A DNA stretch of 64,000 nucleotides from Streptomyces sp. S.PNR 29. GTDB taxonomy: Bacteria > Actinomycetota > Actinomycetes > Streptomycetales > Streptomycetaceae. The translations under genes were made by a program, and so were the position numbers. The first letter of the stretch is position 1, and every line of letters begins with the position of its first letter. Shown here in pieces: positions 7,691 to 16,321 of the stretch. The notes beneath the pieces are model-generated. The model was not told the DNA's origin, searched no databases, and saw nothing but the letters and a program-made list of their open reading frames with translations. The stretch lies in NCBI RefSeq assembly GCF_030386795.1, contig NZ_JANUQM010000016.1:181602-245601 (forward strand), given 5' to 3'.

Positions 7691-8240
7691 GTCACGGCCC
7701 ACGGCCGGGGGCGAGAACATCACCGTGGTCGCGGAGGCCCCCGACGGCGAGGAGGCCGTGGCGCTGGCGCGCCGGGAGCGGCCGGACGTGTGCCTGCTGG
7801 ACATCCGGATGCCGAAGCTGGACGGGCTGGAGGCGACGCGCATGCTGGCCGGGCCGGACGTTCCCGATCCGCTGCGGGTGGTCGTGGTCACCACCTTCGA
7901 CCTCGACGAGTACGTGTACGGGGCGCTGCGCGGCGGCGCCTACGGGTTCCTGCTCAAGGACTCCGGCCCCACGCTTCTCGCGGAGGCGGTCCGCGCGGCC
8001 GCGGCCGGCGACTCGCTGGTCTCCCCCTCGGTCACGGTCCGTCTGCTCAGGCATGTCACCAGCGCGGGTACCGCCGAGCAGCGCCCTCCCGCGCCCGCAC
8101 CGGCCCCGCTCGCGGAGCCGCTGACCGAGCGGGAACGCCGCGCCGCACGGGCGCCGCGAGCCCTCACCACGCCCCTCCCCCCAGCCCTCACCCGAACGGT
8201 CCGCTGCGCTGGTGACCCGACCGGCCCGATGGTGCGCTGA
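7689..8240 (+). pseudogene. Truncated NarL/FixJ-type response regulator
   Basis: The reading frame retains the middle and end of a receiver domain: the phospho-accepting aspartate in CLLDIRMP, the switch threonine in VVTTFDLDEYV, and the lysine in FLLKDS. The first strand with its acidic pocket is absent. The C-terminus stops matching just at PLTERE, where the LuxR-type helix-turn-helix should begin, and continues as low-complexity sequence to the stop. An ATG at 7689 exists, but the product would lack both phosphorylation chemistry and DNA binding. It lies head to head with the kinase remnant. It may still be transcribed but is best treated as a remnant. Confidence 0.72.
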
Positions 8241-8274
8241 AGGGCACGCGTCCCGTTCCCAGGAGGCATACGCG

Positions 8275-9096
8275 ATGAGCCGTCGTCCGTCCCGTCCCGT
8301 CCGCGTCCTCACCTCGGCCCTGGCGTCGGCGACGCTGCTGACCACCGCGGCCTGCTCGGACGACGAGACGGGCTCGCGCGCCTCGGAGGTCGCCGCCTCA
8401 CGGCTCGCCGCACAGCCCACCACCGCCTCCCCCTCCCCCTCACCCACCCTCACCGAGGCCGGAGCGCGGGCCGCACTGATCACCGAGGCCGATCTGGAGG
8501 ACGACTGGACGCGGGTCGCGAACGCCGACCGGTGGGACGACAGACTGCTCATCGGCAGGGTCGACGTCGCCGACTTCGTCACCGCGAAGGCGGACGCCGC
8601 CGACTGCCAGCGGCTGCTCGACGCCCTCTACGACGACGACCTGCTGGGCAGGCCCGCGGGTGCGTCGGCGCTGGCCGGCTTCCAGATGGGCGACTCCCGT
8701 CTGCTCCACCAGGTCGCCGCCTACGACCGGGACCAACTGGACGACTCGCTGGCCTGGATGAACGACCTGCCGGTCACCTGCGACCGCTTCACGGCGACCG
8801 ACCCGTCCGGCGGGCAGCGGACGGTCGAGGTGATCGAGACCTCGGTGCCCGACGTGGGTGACGCCCGGCAGGGCCTGCATGTGACCGTCCAGGGCACGAC
8901 CGCCGGCGCCCCCGCCACGCTCACCCTGGACATCGCCGCGGTACGCGTCGGCGCCGACGCGATCACCGTCACGGCCGGCGGTCTCGCCGGCGGCGAGGAC
9001 GACTCCATGGAGCAGGCGGCGCGGCAGGGCACCCAGCGTCTGCAGGACGTGCTGGCCGGGAAGACCCCCTCCCCGCAGCCCGGCGAGTTCGACTGA
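8275..9096 (+). CDS. Putative secreted lipoprotein of unknown function
   Basis: A 273-residue protein with a lipoprotein signal peptide. A basic start (MSRRPSRPVR) and a hydrophobic stretch are followed by the lipobox LLTTAAC, with Cys27 as the lipidated residue. A Ser/Pro-rich linker near residues 43-55 leads into a soluble domain. That domain contains ITEADLEDDWTRV and two conserved-looking cysteines (ADCQRL and VTCDRF) that could pair outside the cell. The ATG at 8275 follows AGGAGG. The fold was not recognised; similar lipoproteins are common in actinomycetes near sensor kinases, which matches the remnant pair upstream. No enzyme motif is visible. Confidence 0.75.
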   Translation: MSRRPSRPVRVLTSALASATLLTTAACSDDETGSRASEVAASRLAAQPTTASPSPSPTLTEAGARAALITEADLEDDWTRVANADRWDDRLLIGRVDVADFVTAKADAADCQRLLDALYDDDLLGRPAGASALAGFQMGDSRLLHQVAAYDRDQLDDSLAWMNDLPVTCDRFTATDPSGGQRTVEVIETSVPDVGDARQGLHVTVQGTTAGAPATLTLDIAAVRVGADAITVTAGGLAGGEDDSMEQAARQGTQRLQDVLAGKTPSPQPGEFD

Positions 9097-9202
9097 ACGT
9101 TCCCCGTCACTCCTCCCGTTCCTCGGCCGATTCCCCGGACAGAGTGATCACCGGGCGGCACAATGGGCGGCGACGGCCGCACCCGCGTGAAGGAGCGAAG
9201 AC

Positions 9203-10015
9203 GTGACCGAGAGCCGCACACCGGCGAGCGGGGCCGCGAGGCTGAACACCGGGGTGGCGCACAACGCGCGCGTGTGGAACTACTGGATCGGCGGCAAGGA
9301 CAACTACGAGATCGACCAGCAGGTCGGCGAGCATGTCGCCGGCATGTTCCCGGTCATCCGGGAGATCGCCCGGGCGGACCGCTGGTTCCTGGGCCGGGCG
9401 GTACGGTTCCTGGCCGAGGAGCGCGGGATACGCCAGTTCCTCGACATCGGCACCGGGCTCCCGACGGGGGACAACACCCACGAGATCGCGCAGCGCATCG
9501 CGCCCGAGTCGCGGATCGTGTACGTCGACAACGACCCGATCGTCCTCGCGCACGCCCGGACCCTGCTGACCGGCACCTCCGACGGCGTCACCGACTACAT
9601 CGACGCCGACGTGCACGACCCGGACGCCATCCTCGAACGCGCGGCGCGGACGCTCGACTTCAGCCGGCCCGTCGCGGTGATGATGCTGGGCGTCCTCAAC
9701 TTCGTCCTCGACACGGACAAGGCGAGGGACATCGTGCGCCGGGTCATGGCCGCGATCCCCTCGGGCAGCTGTCTGGCGCTGACCCACCCCACCTTCGACG
9801 CCGATCTCGGCGGGGAGGGCCAGATCCCGGCCATGACGTTCTGGAACGAGAACGCCACCCCGCCGATCACCGCCCGCAGCCGCGAGGACGTCGCCACGTT
9901 CTTCGACGGCCTGGAGCTGCTGGAACCGGGCCTGGTGTCGTGCTCGCAGTGGCGTGCCGGGCCCGGCTCCGCGGCTCCCGTGCCGCAGTTCGGCGCGGTG
10001 GCCGTGAAGCCCTGA
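9203..10015 (+). CDS. SAM-dependent methyltransferase, DUF574 family (second copy)
   Basis: A 270-residue paralogue of the protein at 6368, with the same landmarks: HNARVWNYWIGGKDNYEID, the SAM-binding FLDIGTGLPTGDN, and the VYVDNDPIVLAHA strand. In the presumed acceptor region it differs (TFWNENATPPITARSREDV). Equal length and collinear motifs make duplication or family expansion likely. Start is GTG at 9203 after AAGGAG. It is followed 37 bases later by the glutamine-synthetase-like gene, so co-transcription is possible but not shown. Substrate unknown. Confidence 0.9.
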   Translation: MTESRTPASGAARLNTGVAHNARVWNYWIGGKDNYEIDQQVGEHVAGMFPVIREIARADRWFLGRAVRFLAEERGIRQFLDIGTGLPTGDNTHEIAQRIAPESRIVYVDNDPIVLAHARTLLTGTSDGVTDYIDADVHDPDAILERAARTLDFSRPVAVMMLGVLNFVLDTDKARDIVRRVMAAIPSGSCLALTHPTFDADLGGEGQIPAMTFWNENATPPITARSREDVATFFDGLELLEPGLVSCSQWRAGPGSAAPVPQFGAVAVKP

Positions 10016-10052
10016 CACCCGGCCGAGCCCGCCGAGCCGTCCAGGAGGACAT

Positions 10053-11456
10053 ATGACCACCCTCGCCGACCACGTGCCCGGCGGGCGTCCCGGAGACGTC
10101 GAGCGGGCCACCGCGCTGAGCGGCGAGCTGTCCGGGCGGGGCGTGCACGGGATCGTGCTGGCGTACGTCGACACCGCGGGCATCGGCCGGGTGAAGGCGA
10201 TCCCCACGGCCAGGCTGGCCTCGGCCGCGGCCTGGGGTGTCGGCATGTCGCCGGTGTTCGACACCTTTCTGGCCAACGACACGATCGTCGCCACCGACGT
10301 CCTCGGCTCCCCGGACGGTGATCTGCGCCTGTATCCCGATCTCGACCAGCTGGTGGTGCTGGCCGGGCAGCCCGGCTGGGCGTGGGCGCCGGTCGACCGG
10401 ATCACGCAGGAGGGCGAGCCGCATCCGGCGTGCGGCCGTACCGTCCTGCGCCGGATCGTGACGGAGGCCGCCGAGCGGCACGGCGTCACGTTCAAGGCGG
10501 CTGTCGAGATCGAGTGGGCGGTCGGCCGCGGGGACGCGCCCGACGGCGCGTTCGTGCCCGCGGTCTCCGGGCCGGCCTACGGCGCGACCCGGCAGGTGGA
10601 GCTGAGCGACTGCGTCGCCGACCTGCTGGCGGCCCTCGCGGCGCAGGGCGTGGACGTCGACCAGGTCCATCCGGAGTACGCGGCGGGACAGTTCGAGATC
10701 TCGGTGGGTGCGCTCGACCCGGTGGCGGCGGCCGACCGCAGCGTGCTGGTGCGGCAGACGATCCGGGCGGTGACCCGGCGCCACGGACTGAAGGTCTCCT
10801 TCGCCCCGGCCGTCTTCGCGCGGGGCGTCGGCAACGGCGGCCACATCCACCTCTCCGCATGGCGCGACGGGGTGAACCTGCACACCGGCGGCGACCGCCG
10901 GTACGGCATGACATCCGCGGCGGAGTCGTTCGCGGCCGGGGTGCTCGCCCACCTCCCGGGACTGATGGCGGTCACCGCCCCGAGTCCGGCGAGCTGTCTG
11001 CGGCTCAAGCCCTCGCAGTGGGCCGGGGTGTTCACCGCCTGGGGCCGGGAGACCCGCGAGGCCGCGCTGCGCGTGATCACCGGCACCGCGGGCGTCCGCG
11101 AGCACGCGGCGAACCTGGAGGTGAAGCCGGTCGACCTGGCCGCGAACCCCTATGTCGCGCTCGCCTGCCTGATCGCCGCCGGGCTGGACGGCCTCGTGTC
11201 GGAGGCGTCCCTGCCCGAGGAGACCACCGGAGATCCGGCGCGCCTCGACGCGGCGCAGGCGGCGGCCCGGGGCGTACATCGGTTGCCGACCTCGCTGGAG
11301 CGGGCGGTGGAGGAGTTCCGCGGCGACGAGCGGCTGCGGGCCGCGCTCGGGCCGGTCCTCGCCGACGCGGTGATCGCCGTACGGCGCGGGGAGCTCGCGG
11401 CCGTCGCCGGGATGGACGACGAGCAGGTGGCGGCGGCGTACCGCTGGGCGTACTGA
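10053..11456 (+). CDS. Glutamine synthetase-family ligase (gamma-glutamyl-amide synthetase-like)
   Basis: A 467-residue ATP-dependent ligase of the glutamine synthetase fold. The beta-grasp N-terminus includes VLAYVDTAGIGRVKAIP. The catalytic domain shows the metal-binding glutamates in KAAVEIEWAV and QFEISVGALD, the GVGNGGHIHLS nucleotide/metal loop, and the AANLEVKPVDLAANPY segment near the C-terminus. It lacks the adenylylation-loop style of GlnA type I and resembles the Streptomyces GlnA3/GlnA4 group, whose members act on polyamines or ethanolamine rather than ammonia. The next gene, starting two bases after the stop codon, is an amidohydrolase. Together they reproduce the two halves of fungal FluG. 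The precise amine substrate is unknown. Confidence 0.85.
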   Translation: MTTLADHVPGGRPGDVERATALSGELSGRGVHGIVLAYVDTAGIGRVKAIPTARLASAAAWGVGMSPVFDTFLANDTIVATDVLGSPDGDLRLYPDLDQLVVLAGQPGWAWAPVDRITQEGEPHPACGRTVLRRIVTEAAERHGVTFKAAVEIEWAVGRGDAPDGAFVPAVSGPAYGATRQVELSDCVADLLAALAAQGVDVDQVHPEYAAGQFEISVGALDPVAAADRSVLVRQTIRAVTRRHGLKVSFAPAVFARGVGNGGHIHLSAWRDGVNLHTGGDRRYGMTSAAESFAAGVLAHLPGLMAVTAPSPASCLRLKPSQWAGVFTAWGRETREAALRVITGTAGVREHAANLEVKPVDLAANPYVALACLIAAGLDGLVSEASLPEETTGDPARLDAAQAAARGVHRLPTSLERAVEEFRGDERLRAALGPVLADAVIAVRRGELAAVAGMDDEQVAAAYRWAY

Positions 11457-11457
11457 G

Positions 11458-12576
11458 ATGACCGCGGTCCACGAAGCGCTCACCTCCCTGAGGCTGACCG
11501 ACCACCACTGCCACGGTGTCGTCGCGGCCGACCTGGACCGGGCGGGCTTCGAGTCGCTGATCACCGAGGGCGAGGCGTGGCCCGGTGTCTCGCCCTTCGA
11601 CAGTCCCGTGGGCGTCGCCGTCCGCCGCCACTGCGCTCCCCTGCTGGACCTGCCGCGCCACGCCCCCGCCGACGCGTATCTGGCCCGGCGGGCCGAACTG
11701 GGCTGGCGCGAAGTGAACCGGCGTTTTCTCGCCGCCGCGCGCACCGACGTGTTCTGTGTGGACACCGGCTACGCGCCCGACCGCATCACCACCCCGCAGG
11801 AGCTCGCCGGCGACTCCGCCCACGAGGTCGTACGGCTGGAGAGCGTCGCCGAGGCCGTGGCGGCCGAGGGGGTGGAGCCGGACGCGTACGCGGAGACGTT
11901 CCGCACGGCCGCGCGGGAGGCGGTGCAGCGGCCGGGCGTGGTGGCGGTGAAGTCGGTGGCCGCCTACCGCACCGGCTTCGACCTCGACCCGGCCCGCCCC
12001 TCGGCCGCCGAGGTCACCGAGGCGGCCCGGCGCTGGCTCCCGCGCGGCGGCCGGCTCGATGACCCGGTTCTCGTACGGCACCTGCTGTGGACCGCCGTCG
12101 ACCTCGGTCTGCCGCTCCAGATGCACACGGGGTTCGGGGACAGCGACATCCGCCTGCACCGGGTCGATCCCACCCATCTGACGGACTGGCTGCACCTGAC
12201 GGCCGGCACGATCCCCGTCCTGCTGCTGCACTGCTGGCCCTACCAGCGCCAGGCCGCCTACCTCACGGCGGTGTTCGAGCAGGTGTATCTCGACGTGGGA
12301 CTCACCCTGCACTACGTGGGCCCCTCCCGAGCCGGGGCGGTCCTGGCGGAGGCGCTGGAGATCACTCCGTTCCGCAAGCTGCTGTACAGCTCCGACGCCT
12401 ACGGGGTGGCCGAGTTCTACCACCTGGGAGCCCTGTCCTTCCGGCAGGGGCTGGCGGGGCTGCTGCAGGAGCGGGTGGACGCCGACGAGTTGAGTCTGCC
12501 GGACGCGCTGCGGATCGCGCGGTGGGCCGGGCGGGACAACGCCCGCCGGGTCTACCGGCTGCCGGACGGTGGCTGA
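11458..12576 (+). CDS. Amidohydrolase (amidohydrolase_2 / FluG N-terminal-like)
   Basis: A 372-residue metal-dependent hydrolase of the amidohydrolase superfamily TIM-barrel fold. The first-strand metal motif is H17-C-H19 in LTDHHCHG. Further barrel motifs are VAVKSVAAYR (the lysine position), LQMHTGFGD, LLHCWPY and the final YSSDAYG, where the catalytic aspartate is expected. It begins one base after the stop of the glutamine-synthetase-like gene, so the two are almost certainly co-expressed. The likely role is hydrolysis of an amide, lactone or gamma-glutamyl compound related to the ligase reaction; this is inference from the FluG-like pairing. Confidence 0.85.
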   Translation: MTAVHEALTSLRLTDHHCHGVVAADLDRAGFESLITEGEAWPGVSPFDSPVGVAVRRHCAPLLDLPRHAPADAYLARRAELGWREVNRRFLAAARTDVFCVDTGYAPDRITTPQELAGDSAHEVVRLESVAEAVAAEGVEPDAYAETFRTAAREAVQRPGVVAVKSVAAYRTGFDLDPARPSAAEVTEAARRWLPRGGRLDDPVLVRHLLWTAVDLGLPLQMHTGFGDSDIRLHRVDPTHLTDWLHLTAGTIPVLLLHCWPYQRQAAYLTAVFEQVYLDVGLTLHYVGPSRAGAVLAEALEITPFRKLLYSSDAYGVAEFYHLGALSFRQGLAGLLQERVDADELSLPDALRIARWAGRDNARRVYRLPDGG

Positions 12577-12650
12577 GCGACGTGTGGCCGATCACAGTTG
12601 TCCCCGAGCGGCTCCCGCTAAGCGGAAAGGCCTGAAAGTATGATCAAACA

Positions 12651-13187
12651 ATGTCTGACATGACCGAAACCACGCCCGGCTGGCTGACTTCCGACGAGCT
12701 GGAACTGGTGCGCGCCCGCATGCCGATCCTGTACGTCGAGGCCGTGCCCGTGCGCGTCGACGACAGCGGCGAAGTCACCAGCGTCGGCCTGCTGCTGCGC
12801 ATCGGGCCCGACGGAACGGTCAGCCGGACGCTGGTCTCCGGCCGGGTGCTGCACCACGAACGCGTCCGCGACGCCCTTCTGCGCCACCTGGAGAAGGACC
12901 TCGGCCCGGTGGCGCTGCCCCGGCTCCCGGCCTCGTTGCAGCCCTTCACGGTCGCGGAGTACTTCCCGACGCAGGGCATCACGCCGTACCACGACCCACG
13001 GCAGCACGCGGTGTCGCTCGCGTACGTGGTGCCGGTGACCGGCGACTGCCAGCCACGGCAGGACGCCCTCGACCTGGTCTGGTTCAGCCCGCAGGAGGCC
13101 CTGTCGCCGGCGGTGCAGAGCGAGATGCCGGGCGGGCACGGGGTGCTGCTCAAGCAGGCGCTGGCGCATGTGGGCTGCGTGATCTGA
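12651..13187 (+). CDS. Nudix-fold DUF4916 protein with degenerate Nudix box
   Basis: A 178-residue protein matching the actinobacterial DUF4916/Nudix-family group (PGWLTSDELELVRARMPI, VEAVPVRVDD, YHDPRQHAVSLAYVVPV, LVWFSPQEA). The segment GRVLHHERVRDALLRHLEKDLG aligns with a Nudix box. However, the R-E-U-x-E-E core reads R-H-L-E-K-D, so two of the catalytic metal-binding glutamates are missing. It may bind nucleotides without hydrolysing them. The ATG at 12651 is unsupported by a strong binding site; an ATG at 12660 is the alternative. It lies in the same direction as the following FAD oxidoreductase, four bases away. Confidence 0.78.
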   Translation: MSDMTETTPGWLTSDELELVRARMPILYVEAVPVRVDDSGEVTSVGLLLRIGPDGTVSRTLVSGRVLHHERVRDALLRHLEKDLGPVALPRLPASLQPFTVAEYFPTQGITPYHDPRQHAVSLAYVVPVTGDCQPRQDALDLVWFSPQEALSPAVQSEMPGGHGVLLKQALAHVGCVI

Positions 13188-13191
13188 CCCC

Positions 13192-14214
13192 GTGTCGGTC
13201 GTCGTGGTCGGCGCCGGGATCGTCGGTTCCTCGGTGGCGTACCACCTGGCACGCCGTGGTGTGTCCGTGACACTGCTCGACCGGGGACCGGGACCGGCCA
13301 CGGGGGTGACCGGTGGCTCCTTCGCGTGGATCGGGGACCGCGGCGGGGACTGGCCCGGTGGCGCCCGGGATCTGCGCGGGTCGGTGCGGGCGGACTACCG
13401 GCGGCTGGAGTCGGAGGTGCCGGGCGTCGCCGTGCGCCGGTGCGGATCGCTGGACCTGGCTGCCGACGCCGAGCCCGGTGAGGGACGGTTCCGCGTCGGT
13501 CGCGACGAGATCCGGGCGCTCGAACCGGAGCTCCGTTCCCCTCCCGAATGGGCGGTTCATACGCCCTCCGACGCGGGCGTCGATGCCGTGGCGGTCACCG
13601 CGGCGCTGGTGCGTGCGGCTCGCGCGCTGGGCGCGCGGGTGGTGTTCGGCGCGGACGTGACGTCCCTGGAGGCCGAGGGCGGGCGGGTGCGGGGCGTGGC
13701 CTCGTCCGTGGGGTTCCATGCCGGGTCCACCGTGGTGCTGGCCGCGGGCACCGAGGTGGTGCGGCTGGCCGAACCGCTGGGGATCCGGCTGCCGGTCCGC
13801 ACCTCTCCAGCCTGTCTGATACGGCTCGCGGCGCCGCCCGGGCTCGTCAGGACCATCGTGGCCGCGCCGGACTTCGAGGTGCGGGAGGTCAGTGACGGGC
13901 AGCTGCTGATGACCGTATCTCTGACGGGTGACACGACGTCCCCCCTGCGGCTGCTGCGTGCGTCCTTCCGGCGGGCCGACTCCTGCCGGGTCCTGGAACG
14001 CCGGGTCGGCGGGCGGCCCGTGCCGGCGGACGGACCGCTGATCGGACCCGTCACGCCGGACGGGTCCGTGTACGCGGCCGTCACACACTCGGCCGTCACC
14101 CTGGCCCCGACCGTCGGACGGCTGGTCGCATCGGAACTCGCCACCGGCGCACCGGCGGCCGAGCTCCGCCGGTGCCGGCCGCGGGGTCTGTCCCCGGGCT
14201 CCGGGGGGCGTTAG
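13192..14214 (+). CDS. FAD-dependent oxidoreductase (DAO family)
   Basis: A 340-residue flavoprotein of the D-amino-acid oxidase/glycine oxidase fold. The Rossmann dinucleotide motif is at the very N-terminus (SVVVVGAGIVGSSVAYHL), followed by GPATGVTGGSFAWIG, which resembles the FAD-contacting GASxxN/GxS region. The C-terminus holds the second FAD-contact segment (GPVTPDGSVYAAVTHSAVTLAPTVG). Proteins of this family oxidise amine or hydroxy-acid substrates with FAD; the substrate is unknown. Start is GTG at 13192, four bases after the DUF4916 stop, so it is probably in that operon. It is convergent with the sugar importer, 28 bases from its last stop codon. Confidence 0.85.
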   Translation: MSVVVVGAGIVGSSVAYHLARRGVSVTLLDRGPGPATGVTGGSFAWIGDRGGDWPGGARDLRGSVRADYRRLESEVPGVAVRRCGSLDLAADAEPGEGRFRVGRDEIRALEPELRSPPEWAVHTPSDAGVDAVAVTAALVRAARALGARVVFGADVTSLEAEGGRVRGVASSVGFHAGSTVVLAAGTEVVRLAEPLGIRLPVRTSPACLIRLAAPPGLVRTIVAAPDFEVREVSDGQLLMTVSLTGDTTSPLRLLRASFRRADSCRVLERRVGGRPVPADGPLIGPVTPDGSVYAAVTHSAVTLAPTVGRLVASELATGAPAAELRRCRPRGLSPGSGGR

Positions 14215-14242
14215 GTCACGGGAGAACTCGGTGGGGACCTTC

Positions 14243-15436
14243 TCAGCCGGCCGCCTCCTGATGGGTCAGGTTCGCTCCGGTCGCCGGATCGAACACATGG
14301 GCCTTGGCCATGTCGACCCGCAGCTCCACCGGTGCACCCTCGCGGGCACGCGTGGCGGCGTCCAGACGGGCCACGATCTGCTGGGCGGCCTCGGTGCCGC
14401 CGGTGTCCCGCGCGCCCGAATCGGAGGCGAGTTCCTCCAGTTCGGCGGTGGTCGCGGGTCCGCCCTCCGCCGAGAAGTAGACGTACACGTCGGAGCCCAG
14501 CGACTCCAGTACCTCCACGGTGGCGGTGAAGACGGGGCCGCGTCCCGCGTGCTCGGGCGACAGGGCCGCGTCCTCGAAGGCCTCGGGCCGCAGCCCGACG
14601 ATGACCTCGCGGGGCGCGTTCCGCCGCTCCAGTGTCTGCCGCGTGCGGTCGTCCAGGGGCAGTTCGCCCAGGGGCGAGCGCAGAACCCCTTCTTCCAGGC
14701 CGGCGTTGAGGAAGTTCATCGCCGGCGAACCGATGAAGCCGGCGACGAAGAGGTTGCGCGGGAAGTCGTAGAGCTGCGCGGGCGTGCCGATCTGCTGGAC
14801 CAGGCCCTGCCGCATGACCACGACCCGGTCGCCGAGGGTCATCGCCTCGGTCTGGTCGTGGGTGACGTACACGGTGGTCGTGCCGAGGCGTCGCTGGATC
14901 CGGGAGATCTGCGTGCGCATCTGCACCCGGAGCTTGGCGTCCAGGTTGGACAACGGCTCGTCCATCAGGAACGCCTTGGGGTCACGGACGATCGCCCGTC
15001 CCATGGCCACCCGCTGGCGCTGCCCGCCCGACAGGTTGGCGGGCCGGCGGTCCAGCTGCTCGGTCAGGTCGAGGACCCGTGCGGCCTCCTCGACCTTGGC
15101 GTCGATGGTGGCCTTGTCCACCTTGGCGAGCCGCAGCGGGAAACCCATGTTCTCCCGCACGCTCATGTGCGGGTACAGGGCATAGCTCTGGAACACCATG
15201 GCGACGTCCCGCTCCTTGGGAGCGAGTTCGTTGACGACTCGGTCGCCGATACGCAGGGTGCCCTCGGTGATGTCCTCCAGGCCGGCGATCATGTTCAGGG
15301 TCGTGGACTTCCCACACCCGGACGGACCGACCAGGATCACGAACTCGCCGTCGGCGATGTCCAGATTCACGTCCCTCACGGCAAGGGCTCCGTCGGGAAA
15401 ACGCTTGGTGACTCCCTCAAGGATGATCTCGGCCAT
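14243..15436 (-). CDS. ABC importer ATPase, MalK/UgpC/SugC type
   Basis: A 397-residue ATPase of the carbohydrate-uptake CUT1 family. The Walker A motif is GPSGCGKST, the signature LSGGQRQRVAMGRA, the Walker B AFLMDEPLSNLDA and the H-loop VYVTHDQ. After about residue 235 a TOBE-type regulatory C-terminus follows (EVIVGLRPEAFEDA), standard for MalK/MsmK/SugC. It drives sugar import together with the two permeases and binding protein directly upstream on the same strand. It starts 51 bases after the sugB-like stop. Many Streptomyces sugar importers lack their own ATPase and share MsiK; this one carries a dedicated copy. Confidence 0.92.
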   Translation of the reverse strand: MAEIILEGVTKRFPDGALAVRDVNLDIADGEFVILVGPSGCGKSTTLNMIAGLEDITEGTLRIGDRVVNELAPKERDVAMVFQSYALYPHMSVRENMGFPLRLAKVDKATIDAKVEEAARVLDLTEQLDRRPANLSGGQRQRVAMGRAIVRDPKAFLMDEPLSNLDAKLRVQMRTQISRIQRRLGTTTVYVTHDQTEAMTLGDRVVVMRQGLVQQIGTPAQLYDFPRNLFVAGFIGSPAMNFLNAGLEEGVLRSPLGELPLDDRTRQTLERRNAPREVIVGLRPEAFEDAALSPEHAGRGPVFTATVEVLESLGSDVYVYFSAEGGPATTAELEELASDSGARDTGGTEAAQQIVARLDAATRAREGAPVELRVDMAKAHVFDPATGANLTHQEAAG

Positions 15437-15487
15437 GGGTGGTGCCTCCTTGCCTTCATGCCTTCCGCGTCCGGGGGGTGCGGCCGG

Positions 15488-16321
15488 TCAGCCCTTGACC
15501 GCCCCGGAGGTCAGTCCGGCGACGATCCGCCGCTGGAAGAACAGGACGAAAACGATGATCGGGATGGTGATCACCACAGCGGCGGCGGCGATCGACCCGG
15601 TGGGCTGCTGGAACTGCGAGCTGCCGGTGAAGAACGCGATCGCGGCGGGCACGGTACGCGCGGACTCCGTGGAGGTCAGCGAGATCGCGAACAGGAAGTC
15701 GTTCCAGCAGAAGATGAACACGAGAATGGCCGTGGTGAACACGCCCGGCGCGGCCAGCGGCACGATGACCAGCCGGAAGGCCTGTGCGGGCGTGGCCCCG
15801 TCCACCTTGGCCGCCTTCTCCAGATCCCAGGGGATCTCCCGGAAGAACGCCGACAGCGTGTAGATCGCCAGCGGCAGCGAGAAGGTCATGTACGGGATGA
15901 TCAGCCCGATCCAGGTGTCGAAGATCCCGATGATCCGCTCGATGTTGAACAGCGGGGACACCAGGGAGATCGGCGGGAACATGGCGATCAGCAGGGACAT
16001 GCCGATGAGCACCTGCTTGCCGGGGAAGCGCAGCCTGGCCACCGCGTAGGCGGCCATGGTGCCGAGTGCCACCGCGATCACCGTGGCGATCAGCGCGATA
16101 CCGATCGAGTTGAGCAGCGCTCTGGTGAATTCGGAGGTGTCGAAGATGCCCCGGTAGTTCTCCAGGGTCCAGTCCCGGGGGATGTAGTCGCCGTCCGTGA
16201 GGGTGCTGGGGTCCTTGAACGACAGCGCGGCGATCCACCACACCGGGAACAGGGCGTACAGCACCACCACCACGTTGACGACACCCCAGCGGACGGCGTG
16301 CGTCTTGCCTACGGCGGCCAT
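15488..16321 (-). CDS. ABC sugar permease, MalG/SugB type
   Basis: A 277-residue inner-membrane permease with six predicted helices. It has the CUT1 coupling motif (EAA loop) as EKAAKVDGATPAQAFRLVIVPLAAPG and a characteristic C-terminal cytoplasmic end. The ATG at 16321 overlaps the stop codon of the upstream permease by one base (TGATG), showing translational coupling. The long open frame that runs further upstream is only the shadow of the neighbouring gene. It pairs with the MalF-type permease to form the transmembrane channel. The gene order (binding protein, permease, permease, ATPase) matches mycobacterial LpqY-SugA-SugB-SugC. Confidence 0.92.
   Translation of the reverse strand: MAAVGKTHAVRWGVVNVVVVLYALFPVWWIAALSFKDPSTLTDGDYIPRDWTLENYRGIFDTSEFTRALLNSIGIALIATVIAVALGTMAAYAVARLRFPGKQVLIGMSLLIAMFPPISLVSPLFNIERIIGIFDTWIGLIIPYMTFSLPLAIYTLSAFFREIPWDLEKAAKVDGATPAQAFRLVIVPLAAPGVFTTAILVFIFCWNDFLFAISLTSTESARTVPAAIAFFTGSSQFQQPTGSIAAAAVVITIPIIVFVLFFQRRIVAGLTSGAVKG

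Noticed and set aside
7689..8240. Functional response regulator starting at ATG 7689
   Set aside because: The first receiver strand with the acidic pocket and the whole DNA-binding domain are missing, so it cannot act as a normal regulator.
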